DNA of 64,000 nt from SKPS01 sp964469215 (GTDB lineage Bacteria; Bacteroidota; Bacteroidia; Bacteroidales; SKPS01). A program made the translations under genes and the position numbers. This document shows, in pieces, positions 15,506 to 24,766 of the stretch. Under the pieces are notes generated by a model. It was given only the letters and a program-made list of their open reading frames with translations. It did not search any database and was not told the DNA's origin. The stretch spans positions 744,001 to 808,000 of the forward strand of contig CAYXYB010000001.1 in NCBI GenBank assembly GCA_964469215.1. Direction: 5' to 3'. How positions within the stretch are numbered: the stretch's first letter is position 1; each line of letters opens with the position of its first letter.

Positions 15506-15988
15506 ATGACAAACCTTATCGGCGTACATGAATGCAGGGTTGATGAAAAGGGACGGCTTATGCTGCCTTCTCCTTTCAAAAAGCAGCTCATGTCATTGGT
15601 CGACGACGGGTTTGTTATGAAAAGGAGTGTGTTTCACAAGTGCCTTGAGCTTTATCCGATGGCTGAATGGAAAAAAGAGAGTGGTGAGATCAGCAACCTT
15701 AACAGGTTTGTGAAGAAGAATGTTGATTTTATCAGGATCTTTATGGCAGGTGTAAAGACAGTTGAGTTGGATTCTGCGGGGCGCTTACTGATACCTAGAG
15801 ACCTGTCACTTTATGCAGGGATCGACAGGCAGGTTGTGTTATCATCAGCAGTTAACCGCATTGAGATCTGGAACAAGGATCAGTATGAGAGGATGATTGC
15901 TGAAGGTGCAGAGCTGTTTGCCGATCTGGCTGAGGAGGTGATGGGAAACCGGAACCCCAAAAACAGCGCCTCGGAAAATGTACCATAA
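15506..15988 (+). CDS. mraZ: Transcriptional regulator MraZ
   Basis: First gene of the division and cell-wall cluster, 160 residues with two SpoVT/AbrB-like halves. The first half has DEKGRLMLPSPFK and the second has LDSAGRLLIPRDL, the paired DxxGR motifs of MraZ. MraZ forms rings that bind the operator in front of its own operon and usually repress it. Direct repeats of the expected period lie just upstream. It overlaps rsmH by 11 bp. Confidence 0.95.
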   Translation: MTNLIGVHECRVDEKGRLMLPSPFKKQLMSLVDDGFVMKRSVFHKCLELYPMAEWKKESGEISNLNRFVKKNVDFIRIFMAGVKTVELDSAGRLLIPRDLSLYAGIDRQVVLSSAVNRIEIWNKDQYERMIAEGAELFADLAEEVMGNRNPKNSASENVP

Positions 15989-16871
15989 CCCGGTTTTATT
16001 GAATGAATCAGTTGAAGCTCTGCGTATTTCCCCCAAAGGAACTTACGTAGACCTAACTTTTGGCGGGGGTGGGCATTCTCGGGCGATCCTCGAAAAGCTC
16101 ACTTCAGGACGACTTTTTGCATTTGACCAGGATGAACAGGCTTTCAGAAATGCTCCGGATGATCCAAGGCTCACAACGGTAAGCGGCAACTTTCGGTATA
16201 TGATCCAGTTTCTCAGGTATTATAGTGCTATCCCTGTAGATGGTATACTGGCCGACCTGGGAGTGTCCTCCTATCAGATTGACACTCCTGACAGGGGATT
16301 TACAAACCGCATGGAAGCCCCCCTGGATATGAGGATGAACATATCGTCTGAGAAAAATGCTGCTGGGTTGCTTGCAACTGTTACACAGGAAGAGCTTGCC
16401 GGATACCTTTATAATTATGGTGACATCAAAAACAGCAAGCAGGTTGCCGCGGCCATTATAAATCACAGGTCTGTAACACCTATTAAAACTTCAGGTGAAC
16501 TTAAAGAGGCTGTAAAGCGGTTTGTTATTCACGGCAGGGAGAATCAGTTTCTTGCTCGTCTATTCCAGGCGTTGAGAATAGCAGTGAATGATGAAGCCGA
16601 AGCCCTTAAAGAGATGTTGATGCAGACCCTTGATGCTCTGAAACCAGGTGGCCGCCTTGCAGTTATATCTTACCATTCTCTAGAAGACAGATTGGTAAAA
16701 CATTTTTTACGATCCGGAAATTTCGATGATAAGCCGGTAACAGATTTTTTTGGAAGAAGCAGCTCCCCCTTCATACTGGTGAAGCCAGGTGCAATAAAGC
16801 CATCAATTGATGAGATTGGCAGTAACCCACGATCGAGGAGTGCAACATTAAGAATTGGCGAAAGAAGATAA
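15978..16871 (+). CDS. rsmH: 16S rRNA (cytosine1402-N4)-methyltransferase RsmH
   Basis: Methylates C1402 in the ribosomal P site, using SAM. The N-terminal MYHNPVLLNESVEAL and the SAM-binding LTFGGGGHSRAIL are family hallmarks. ADLGVSSYQID, the GRENQFLARLFQALRIAVND block and the C-terminal ISYHSLEDRLVKHFLR complete it. The 297 residues are usual. It is the conserved second gene of dcw clusters, overlapping mraZ, with ftsL 3 bp downstream. Confidence 0.97.
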   Translation: MYHNPVLLNESVEALRISPKGTYVDLTFGGGGHSRAILEKLTSGRLFAFDQDEQAFRNAPDDPRLTTVSGNFRYMIQFLRYYSAIPVDGILADLGVSSYQIDTPDRGFTNRMEAPLDMRMNISSEKNAAGLLATVTQEELAGYLYNYGDIKNSKQVAAAIINHRSVTPIKTSGELKEAVKRFVIHGRENQFLARLFQALRIAVNDEAEALKEMLMQTLDALKPGGRLAVISYHSLEDRLVKHFLRSGNFDDKPVTDFFGRSSSPFILVKPGAIKPSIDEIGSNPRSRSATLRIGERR

Positions 16872-16874
16872 AAT

Positions 16875-17375
16875 ATGAGTCTATTCAGAAGAAAGCGGCA
16901 ACCTGTAATGGAGAACAGGTATAAACCTCAAGTTGAAGAAAGGCCTGAAAAGCCTAGCAAACGTGAGAGGCAGCGCGTAACGGAACCATTATTCGACTTC
17001 AGTGGCAACAAACAAAAGGATGAGAAGGGTGGGCGCAGAGCCTTCAGACCTTTGGAAGCACTGGGATCATTTCTTGATGGTTCGGTTCTTACAAATAAGG
17101 TCGTCGTGAAAAATATTCCATTTCTTCTTTTCATCACGGTAATTGCGATCCTATATATTACCAATTCAGCAAATGCTGAAAAAAACCGACGCGAATCAGC
17201 ACGAATATCTGAAGAACTGAAAGAATTGAGATACAAATATATAAGCACGAAGTCGAGTGTTATGTACCTCAGTAACCCTTCGCAGATAAGCCTGAAGCTT
17301 ATGGAGACAGGTATACGTGAAAATGTGGTACCACCGGTAAAAATATTTGTTAAGAAAAAGGAATCTGATTTATAA
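16875..17375 (+). CDS. ftsL: FtsL-like divisome protein
   Basis: A 166-residue bitopic membrane protein between rsmH and ftsI, the place of ftsL. Residues 1-78 are a long, basic, low-complexity cytoplasmic part, 81-98 a single membrane helix, and 99-140 a periplasmic segment with heptad character (RISEELKELRYKYISTKSSV) fit for a coiled coil. Bacteroidota FtsL proteins share this layout and little sequence. The extended N-terminus is longer than in E. coli. It should join FtsQ and FtsW/FtsI at the division site. Confidence 0.82.
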   Translation: MSLFRRKRQPVMENRYKPQVEERPEKPSKRERQRVTEPLFDFSGNKQKDEKGGRRAFRPLEALGSFLDGSVLTNKVVVKNIPFLLFITVIAILYITNSANAEKNRRESARISEELKELRYKYISTKSSVMYLSNPSQISLKLMETGIRENVVPPVKIFVKKKESDL

Positions 17376-17385
17376 CAAAACCTGA

Positions 17386-19494
17386 GTGGAAGAGCAGAAA
17401 CAACATATTCTAAACAGGATCTATCTGGTTTACACTTTGATGCTGGTCATAAGCCTTTTGATCATTGGCAAGATCGTAAGGATACAGTTTGTAGAGGCTC
17501 ATGACCTGGTGGCTTCTTCTTCTGACAGTAACAATGTGCGATATCGTACTATACCGGCAAACAGGGGGTCGTTATATTCTGCTGACGGAAAACTTATTGC
17601 TACCAGTGTTCCTGTTTTTGATATCAGGATGGATTTGGGGAATCCTTCAATAACCCGTGAAGAGTTTGCAGATAAGCTCGACTCCATAGCGATGGGGCTT
17701 CATCTTATTTTCCGTGACCGTACATTTGGAGAATACAGGGAGCTTTTAGCAGAAGGCAGAAGAACAAACAACAGGTATCTTCTTATTAAAAGAAAAGTAA
17801 GCTATGAGGATCTTACCAGGGTGCGGGGCTTGCCCATTTTGGAAAGGGGGAAATTCAAGGGAGGCCTCATAGCCGAGCCACGTGATATCAGGCAGATGCC
17901 ATACCGCAATCTTGCATATAGAACCATAGGTTGGGATAAGGATGGTACCATATATGATGTCGGGCTGGAGGGTGCCTATAGCAAATTTCTCAGTGGTATT
18001 GACGGTGTTCAGCTTGTAAAGAGGTTGCCAAATGGCATCTGGCGGCCGGTCACATCTTATTACCTTATTGAACCACAACATGGTATGGATGTGCATACCA
18101 CTATCGACATGTATATCCAGGATATTGCCGAAAGTGCCTTGATGAGACAGCTTCAAACCTCAAATGCTCATCATGGCTGTGTTATCGTAATGGAGGTGGC
18201 AACGGGATCCATTAAAGCAATTGTTAACCTGCAGCGTAACTCCGGGGATACTATTTATTCAGAACAATACAATCATGCAATCGGCGAGAGTTATGAACCC
18301 GGGTCAACATTTAAACTTGCTTCGATAATGGCTGCACTCGAAGACGGACTTGTTACACTTGACGACACAGTAGATATAGGTATGGGATCATATTCATATT
18401 ATGGTTATGAGATGAAGGATGCTTCATCGATTGAGAGGGGGAAGATAAGTGTTGCCAGGGCTTTTGAAATTTCATCCAACGTTGGGATCAGTAAAACCAT
18501 CTATAAAGCTTATAGTAAAAAGCCTTCACTGTTCAGTGAAAGATTGGGCAGGATGCAATTTGGCAAACCTCTTGGAATTGAGGTCCCTGGTGAGGGGATG
18601 CCGATGCTTAAGAAACCGGATGACAGGTCATGGTCCAGGATCACTTTACCGTGGATGGCCATTGGATACGAGGTAAAAACCACCCCCCTGCAACTCCTCA
18701 CTTTTTACAACGCCGTTGCCAATGATGGTAAAATGGTGAAACCAAGGTTTGTTACACATGTGACCAAAACCGGAAACACAGAGCAGCAATTTGGCACAGA
18801 GGTGCTGGTAGATCGGATTGCCTCACCAGGTACTATAAAACTGTTGCAGGAGTTGCTGGTTAGGGTCGTTGATCATGGTACAGCCACAAATATCAGGAGC
18901 AATATTTACAAAATTGCAGGAAAAACCGGGACAGCAAAGATTGCTTCAGGTACATCGGGATATGTTTCTGCTGACTATACTGCAAGTTTTGCAGGTTATT
19001 TCCCTGCCGACCAGCCGAAATATTCATGTATAGTTGTCATCAACAAACCGTTAGGCCTTTATTACGGCGGCCATATTGCAGCTCCGGTATTCAGAACAAT
19101 TGCTGATAAGATTTACGCAGGGTTTCTCGATTCTCCTCATGAGGCTATGTTTCCGTTCAGAACGTTCACTTTTCCAGAGCCGGGTGCCGGAAGGCTGGAA
19201 GAGAAGATGCTACTTTACAGGAACCTCGGCATAAACATTATAGACTCTTCAGCTGGCTCACAGTGGGTTTCTGGCAGGGGTGTTCAGGAGGCAATTTTGT
19301 TTACCCCCACGCCTGTTGCTCCTGGCATCATGCCCGATCTGCGAGGCATGAATATCAGGGATGTGATAGCAATTCTGGAAAAGCAGGGGGTTAAAGTCCT
19401 TCCAAACGGGAGAGGTAGGGTGACTGCCCAGTCGGTGAGTTATGGAACTGCCATTAAACGCGGTATGCAGGTGACGGTCAAACTGGAACCATAA
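17386..19494 (+). CDS. ftsI: Division transpeptidase FtsI (PBP3) with C-terminal PASTA domain
   Basis: Cross-links septal peptidoglycan. Residues 12-32 are the membrane anchor, followed by the dimerisation domain and a transpeptidase domain with the active-site Ser in STFK (Ser307), SSN at 363 and KTG at 513. The last 55 residues (647-702) form one PASTA domain starting at PDLRGM, as in other Bacteroidota division PBPs. The start is GTG at 17386, 10 bp after the ftsL stop. The next ATG lies inside the membrane helix, so the GTG is needed to keep a proper cytoplasmic tail. Confidence 0.95.
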   Translation: MEEQKQHILNRIYLVYTLMLVISLLIIGKIVRIQFVEAHDLVASSSDSNNVRYRTIPANRGSLYSADGKLIATSVPVFDIRMDLGNPSITREEFADKLDSIAMGLHLIFRDRTFGEYRELLAEGRRTNNRYLLIKRKVSYEDLTRVRGLPILERGKFKGGLIAEPRDIRQMPYRNLAYRTIGWDKDGTIYDVGLEGAYSKFLSGIDGVQLVKRLPNGIWRPVTSYYLIEPQHGMDVHTTIDMYIQDIAESALMRQLQTSNAHHGCVIVMEVATGSIKAIVNLQRNSGDTIYSEQYNHAIGESYEPGSTFKLASIMAALEDGLVTLDDTVDIGMGSYSYYGYEMKDASSIERGKISVARAFEISSNVGISKTIYKAYSKKPSLFSERLGRMQFGKPLGIEVPGEGMPMLKKPDDRSWSRITLPWMAIGYEVKTTPLQLLTFYNAVANDGKMVKPRFVTHVTKTGNTEQQFGTEVLVDRIASPGTIKLLQELLVRVVDHGTATNIRSNIYKIAGKTGTAKIASGTSGYVSADYTASFAGYFPADQPKYSCIVVINKPLGLYYGGHIAAPVFRTIADKIYAGFLDSPHEAMFPFRTFTFPEPGAGRLEEKMLLYRNLGINIIDSSAGSQWVSGRGVQEAILFTPTPVAPGIMPDLRGMNIRDVIAILEKQGVKVLPNGRGRVTAQSVSYGTAIKRGMQVTVKLEP

Positions 19495-19527
19495 TTTCTT
19501 ATAAAATATCAAAGTACAGAAACTGAA

Positions 19528-21000
19528 ATGATACTCTTGTCGCAAATAACCGGTCAATTACAAAACCCAGAGGTTTTTGGTGAATCTGAAATTATGGTAA
19601 AAGAAATCACCATGGATTCTGGAATGGTTGGCTCTGGTAGTTGCTTTGTTGCAATAAAAGGAACAAAGACCGATGGGCATCTTTATATTCATGATGCTGT
19701 GGAAAAGGGAGCCTCCGTAATAGTGTGCGAGCATCTTCCACAGGTTCTAAGCGAGGGAGTTACGTATCTTAGGGTTGTGGATACAGCATCCGCACTCGGT
19801 TATTTAGCCTCGGCTTTTTATCACAATCCTTCTGACGAGATCACACTGATAGGAATTACAGGAACTAATGGAAAGACGACCATCGCCACCCTATTATACG
19901 AAGCTTTTACAAGATTAGGTTACAGATGCGGGCTTTTATCAACCATCCGTTACTGCACTGCTGATGAAGAATCGCCTGCCAGTCATACCACGCCTGATGC
20001 AATAAAGCTGCAACGCCTGTTAAGGAGAATGGTTGACGAGGGGTGTGAATACTGTTTTATGGAGGTCAGCTCACACGCTGTGGTTCAAAAAAGGATTGCC
20101 GGATTAACTTTCGCAGGGGGGATCTTTACAAATCTGACGCATGACCATCTCGACTATCACCCTACGTTCATTGATTATCTGAAGGCCAAGCAGACCTTCT
20201 TCCATTCATTGCCTGCATCTGCTTTTGCACTAACATCCAAAGATGATCCAAACGGAAAGGTGATGGTGCAGACTACCAGGGCAAAGGTGTTTACCTACAG
20301 CACCTCTGCACTTGCCGACTATCATTCAAGAATAATAGAAAACACAATAGACGGCATGCAGATGGAGCTTGGAGGGAAGAGGGTGTGGATTAGACTTACA
20401 GGCACATTCAATGCAAGAAACATCACAGCTGTATATGCAGCGGCATCTATTCTTGAAGCCGACGAAAGTGAATTGCTGGAAGTGTTAAGCACATTGGAGC
20501 CAGTTGAGGGGCGTTTTCAGGTTTTCCGTGGTGTGGGACGGATCAATGCTATTGTCGATTATGCCCACACACCTGATGCATTGCAGAACGTGTTGGAAAC
20601 AATAAGGGAAGTGAATCAGGATGAGGGACGCATTATCACGGTACTGGGTGCAGGAGGCGACAGGGATCCATTTAAAAGGCCTCTGATGGCAGGTATTGCA
20701 GTAAAGCTTAGCGACAAGGTGATCCTTACTTCTGATAACCCCCGTACTGAAGATCCTTTGAGAATTTTGGAGGAGATGAACCAAGGAGTTGATGCAGCAA
20801 GCGCAGCAAAGATACTTACCATCCCTGACAGAAGGGAAGCAATAAAGACTGCTGTAATGCTGGCAAAACCTAACACGATAATCCTTATTGCCGGCAAAGG
20901 GCATGAAAAATACCAGGAAATAAATGGCGTAAAATACCCTTTCGACGACATGGAGGTTGTGAAATTATTTATTAACAATACATTACAACACCAGATATAA
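19528..21000 (+). CDS. murE: UDP-MurNAc-tripeptide synthetase MurE
   Basis: Adds the third amino acid of the peptidoglycan stem peptide. The ATP-binding loop is GITGTNGKTT near residue 110. The Mur-ligase blocks MEVSSHAV, THDHLDYH and GAGGDRDPFKRP follow. The substrate motif TSDNPRTEDP contains DNPR, the signature of ligases that use meso-diaminopimelate rather than lysine. The 490 residues are usual. mraY begins 3 bp later. Confidence 0.96.
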   Translation: MILLSQITGQLQNPEVFGESEIMVKEITMDSGMVGSGSCFVAIKGTKTDGHLYIHDAVEKGASVIVCEHLPQVLSEGVTYLRVVDTASALGYLASAFYHNPSDEITLIGITGTNGKTTIATLLYEAFTRLGYRCGLLSTIRYCTADEESPASHTTPDAIKLQRLLRRMVDEGCEYCFMEVSSHAVVQKRIAGLTFAGGIFTNLTHDHLDYHPTFIDYLKAKQTFFHSLPASAFALTSKDDPNGKVMVQTTRAKVFTYSTSALADYHSRIIENTIDGMQMELGGKRVWIRLTGTFNARNITAVYAAASILEADESELLEVLSTLEPVEGRFQVFRGVGRINAIVDYAHTPDALQNVLETIREVNQDEGRIITVLGAGGDRDPFKRPLMAGIAVKLSDKVILTSDNPRTEDPLRILEEMNQGVDAASAAKILTIPDRREAIKTAVMLAKPNTIILIAGKGHEKYQEINGVKYPFDDMEVVKLFINNTLQHQI

Positions 21001-21003
21001 GTT

Positions 21004-22251
21004 ATGCTCTACTATCTGTTCAGTTATTTAGACAGGGCATTTGATCTGCCGGGAGCAGGGATGTTCAACTATATATCATTCAGGGCAGCCTTGGCAGTAA
21101 TAACCAGCCTGGTTATCTCGATGCTGTTTGGCAAACGAATCATAAATTTTCTGAAGCGTAAACAGGTCGGTGAGACAATAAGGGATCTTGGACTTGACGG
21201 CCAGATACAGAAGCAGGGAACACCCACAATGGGAGGTGTTATAATTCTGTCAGCAATTCTTATCCCTACTTTGCTGTTCGCCCAGCTTCACAATATTTAT
21301 ATCATTCTTATAATAGCCTCAACGATATGGCTTGGCCTTATGGGATTTCTCGATGATTACATCAAGGTTTTCCGGCACAACAAGAAGGGGCTGGCAGGTA
21401 AGTTCAAAGTAATTGGCCAGATTGTTCTTGGTATTGGAGTAGGTGCCACAATGTATTTTTCTGACAGTATAGTTATTCGTGAAAAGGTATATACGCCTAT
21501 TGAACAGGTTCAAAGTGAGGCTGGTAACACCCGGGAGCTGGCAGGCAACTACTTCAAACCTGAATTGGTTAAGTCAACAAAAACCACAATACCTTTTGTA
21601 AAAAACAACGAGTTTGATTATGCTATGCTCATAAAATGGATTGGTAATGATTACAGGAAATGGGCCTGGCTGGTATTTATTCCTATAGTAATTCTGATCA
21701 TTGTTGCAATATCAAACGGGGCCAATATGACAGACGGCCTTGATGGCCTGGCAACAGGCACCTCTGCAATATCAGCCGGAACCCTGGCAGTTCTGGCATG
21801 GGTGTCGGGCAACTTCATTTTTGCCAACTACTTGAATATAATGTATATACCAAATACAGGGGAACTCACAATCTTTATCAGTGCATTTGTGGGTGCCTGT
21901 CTCGGGTTCCTATGGTACAACTCTTACCCGGCGCAGGTATTTATGGGTGACACCGGCAGTCTGGCTATCGGAGGTATAATTGCTGTACTGGCAATAATCA
22001 TCAGAAAAGAACTTCTGCTTCCCATTCTTTGTGGAGTGTTCCTTATTGAAAACCTCTCGGTTGTCATGCAGGTTTTCTGGTTTAAATACACAAGAAAGCG
22101 GTTTGGTGAGGGGAAGCGTATTTTCAGGATGGCCCCTTTGCATCACCACTTTCAAAAAGGTGGTTACCACGAAGCTAAGATTGTGATGAGGTTCATTCTG
22201 GTAAGTATGATGCTTGCAGTATTTGCTATAATAACATTGAAAATAAGGTAG
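21004..22251 (+). CDS. mraY: Phospho-MurNAc-pentapeptide transferase MraY
   Basis: Integral membrane enzyme that forms lipid I. It has the catalytic FLDDYIKVFRHNKKGL (the DD pair), the NMTDGLDGLATG block and the C-terminal HHHFQKGGYHEAKIV signature. About ten membrane helices are visible. At 415 residues it is longer than E. coli MraY because of an insertion near residues 155-215, which is typical of the Bacteroidota enzyme. It sits directly between murE and murD. Confidence 0.96.
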   Translation: MLYYLFSYLDRAFDLPGAGMFNYISFRAALAVITSLVISMLFGKRIINFLKRKQVGETIRDLGLDGQIQKQGTPTMGGVIILSAILIPTLLFAQLHNIYIILIIASTIWLGLMGFLDDYIKVFRHNKKGLAGKFKVIGQIVLGIGVGATMYFSDSIVIREKVYTPIEQVQSEAGNTRELAGNYFKPELVKSTKTTIPFVKNNEFDYAMLIKWIGNDYRKWAWLVFIPIVILIIVAISNGANMTDGLDGLATGTSAISAGTLAVLAWVSGNFIFANYLNIMYIPNTGELTIFISAFVGACLGFLWYNSYPAQVFMGDTGSLAIGGIIAVLAIIIRKELLLPILCGVFLIENLSVVMQVFWFKYTRKRFGEGKRIFRMAPLHHHFQKGGYHEAKIVMRFILVSMMLAVFAIITLKIR

Positions 22252-22253
22252 AT

Positions 22254-23594
22254 ATGAATAAGCAGCTCGTTATATTGGGTGGTGGTGAGAGCGGAACCGG
22301 GTCTGCTGTACTTGCTGTTAAAAAAGGCATTGATGTATTCCTGAGCGATGGTGGCAAGATCAGAGATGAATACAGGAAAATTCTTGTTGAACACGAAATT
22401 GCATTTGAAGAGGGAAGGCATACATTCTCCAGGATACTTGAAGCAGACGAAGTGATAAAAAGCCCCGGCATTCCTGATAACATACCCCTTGTCAGGGAAA
22501 TTATGGATAAAGGTATACCTGTTATCAGTGAGATAGAGTTTGCCGGAAGGTTTACCGGTGCAACCATGTTGTGTGTTACCGGCAGCAACGGAAAGACAAC
22601 AACTACATTGCTGCTGCACCACATATTAAAAAATGCCGGATTTAATGTAGGGCTGGCTGGTAATGTGGGCACAAGCTTCGCTTTCCAGGTGGCCACAATG
22701 AATTATGATTGTTATGTGCTGGAAATAAGCTCTTTTCAACTTGATGGCATGTTTGACTTCAGGGCTGATATTGCAATTCTTACCAATATCACCCCCGATC
22801 ACCTTGACAGGTATGATTATGATTTTGATAAGTATGTTGAATCCAAATTCAGGATTACCAGAAATCAGCGGCCTGGAGATGCATTCATCTACTTTGCTGA
22901 CGATCCGGCATCCAGTAGCGGTATCTCCAGATATAAGGCCGCTGCAAAAAGATACCCTTTCTCACTTGGGCAGGAATCATTTCAACAGGGAGCATGGCTT
23001 GAAAACGGAAAAATGGCAATTAGAATAAATCAAAATATATTCAATATGTATCTAGAAAAACTTGCACTTCAGGGAAAGCACAACACCTGCAACTCCATGG
23101 CTGCAGGAATTGCTGCAATGCTGATGAATGTCAGTGATGAGAGTCTCAGGGACAGCCTTTCAGATTTCCAGAATGTGGAACACAGGCTAGAATTCGTCGC
23201 CAGGGTTCATGGTGTAGAGTTTATTAACGACTCTAAGGCGACAAATGTAAATGCTGCCTGGTATGCTCTTGAATGTCAGAATAAGCCTGTGATATGGATT
23301 GCCGGCGGCATTGATAAAGGGAATGACTATTCTTTTCTGGCGCCCTTGGTTAGAAGTAAGGTAAAAGGGCTGGTTTGCCTTGGAACAAATAACGAGCCTT
23401 TGACACAAAGTTTCAGTGGCCTGATACCAGATATTGTTGAGACGAATTCGATGGCAGATGCGGTTAAAGCTGCCTTTATGATGTCAGGTGCTGGCGATGT
23501 GGTTCTGCTGTCCCCTGCATGTGCAAGCTTTGACCTGTTCGAAAATTATGAAGACAGGGGCCGCCAGTTTAGAAACGCTGTGCGGGAACTCTGA
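22254..23594 (+). CDS. murD: UDP-MurNAc-L-alanine--D-glutamate ligase MurD
   Basis: Adds D-glutamate to UDP-MurNAc-L-Ala. The N-terminal Rossmann part begins LVILGGGESGTGSAVLA, the P-loop is TGSNGKTTTTLLL near residue 107, then LEISSFQLD, ITPDHLDRY and the late VEFINDSKATN block. The 446 residues are normal. It starts 2 bp after mraY and is followed by ftsW after 20 bp. Confidence 0.96.
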   Translation: MNKQLVILGGGESGTGSAVLAVKKGIDVFLSDGGKIRDEYRKILVEHEIAFEEGRHTFSRILEADEVIKSPGIPDNIPLVREIMDKGIPVISEIEFAGRFTGATMLCVTGSNGKTTTTLLLHHILKNAGFNVGLAGNVGTSFAFQVATMNYDCYVLEISSFQLDGMFDFRADIAILTNITPDHLDRYDYDFDKYVESKFRITRNQRPGDAFIYFADDPASSSGISRYKAAAKRYPFSLGQESFQQGAWLENGKMAIRINQNIFNMYLEKLALQGKHNTCNSMAAGIAAMLMNVSDESLRDSLSDFQNVEHRLEFVARVHGVEFINDSKATNVNAAWYALECQNKPVIWIAGGIDKGNDYSFLAPLVRSKVKGLVCLGTNNEPLTQSFSGLIPDIVETNSMADAVKAAFMMSGAGDVVLLSPACASFDLFENYEDRGRQFRNAVREL

Positions 23595-23614
23595 AAAAAT
23601 AATACAGCGCAAAA

Positions 23615-24766
23615 GTGAAAAGTACAAGAATACCTATACAGGGTGACAGAGTAATATGGATGGTGGTGATCTTTCTGTCCATATTCTCTCTTCTGGCTGT
23701 CTATAGCTCCACCCGTACCCTTGCATTTAATCAGCAGGGGGGTGGAGGGTATTATCTGCTCAAGCATTTTGGGATTTTTGTATTTGGTCTTGCTTTGATG
23801 TTTGCAGCTCACCTTGTGAAATATACCAAATACTCTGATCTGTCAAAGTATGCAATGCTCATTGCGATTCCACTCCTCCTTTTTACAATTTTCAAAGGAG
23901 CAAGCATCAACGAGGCTAAACGGTGGGTGATTATCCCGGTCATCAATCTTTCATTTCAGACATCCGACTTTGCAAAGCTGGCTCTCACAATGTTTCTTGC
24001 GAGAAATATAACCCTTTCACAGGATAGGATCAAGAGTTGGAGAGAAGGTTTTGTGCCGCTTCTCTGGCCTGTAATTATCGTGTGCGGCCTTATCCTCCCG
24101 TCGAATTTCTCAACCGCTGCAATTCTGTTTGTCTCAAGTATGGTTTTACTTTATATTGGAAGAACTCGAATTAAACACATACTGCTGCTTGCTTTTATCG
24201 GGATCAGTCTTCTTGCGGTTTTTATCGGTATTATCTCACTTTTGCCTGAGAGTAGGCAGATGCGGTTAGGTACCTGGTCTGAAAGGATACAAAATTTCTC
24301 ATCGGGTGATATGGATGAGATTTATCAACTCAAACAATCGAAGATAGCAATTGCTTCAGGGGGTATTCTGGGAAGAATGCCCGGTAACAGCGTGCAACGT
24401 AACTATCTTCCCAATCCTTTCTCAGATTTTATTTTTGCTATTATCATTGAAGAGTATGGAATTATAGGTGGATTTCTGATATTAATGCTGTATATGATAT
24501 TGCTTTTCAGAAGCATAAAGATATCTGTGAATAGTCCCGGAACATTTGGAGCACTTCTTTCTGTCGGGCTTGGATTCAGCCTGGTTTTCCAGGCACTGGT
24601 AAACATGGCTGTTGCAACAGGTTTACTTCCGGTAACAGGTCAACCTTTACCTTTAGTAAGTATGGGCGGAACATCCATTTGGTTTACATCAATCTCTATT
24701 GGTATAATGCTGAGTATCAGTCGTGAAACAGAGGAAAACAAAAATGAAGAGCAGAACAGGATATAA
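23615..24766 (+). CDS. ftsW: SEDS-family septal glycosyltransferase FtsW
   Basis: Polymerises lipid II at the septum with FtsI. The 383 residues span about ten membrane helices. The family blocks INEAKRWVIIPVINLSFQTSD, the large loop with QLKQSKIAIASGGILGRMPG and the final TGQPLPLVSMGGTS are all present. The start is GTG at 23615; no closer ATG precedes the first helix. Its 3' end overlaps the murG-murC gene. Confidence 0.94.
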   Translation: MKSTRIPIQGDRVIWMVVIFLSIFSLLAVYSSTRTLAFNQQGGGGYYLLKHFGIFVFGLALMFAAHLVKYTKYSDLSKYAMLIAIPLLLFTIFKGASINEAKRWVIIPVINLSFQTSDFAKLALTMFLARNITLSQDRIKSWREGFVPLLWPVIIVCGLILPSNFSTAAILFVSSMVLLYIGRTRIKHILLLAFIGISLLAVFIGIISLLPESRQMRLGTWSERIQNFSSGDMDEIYQLKQSKIAIASGGILGRMPGNSVQRNYLPNPFSDFIFAIIIEEYGIIGGFLILMLYMILLFRSIKISVNSPGTFGALLSVGLGFSLVFQALVNMAVATGLLPVTGQPLPLVSMGGTSIWFTSISIGIMLSISRETEENKNEEQNRI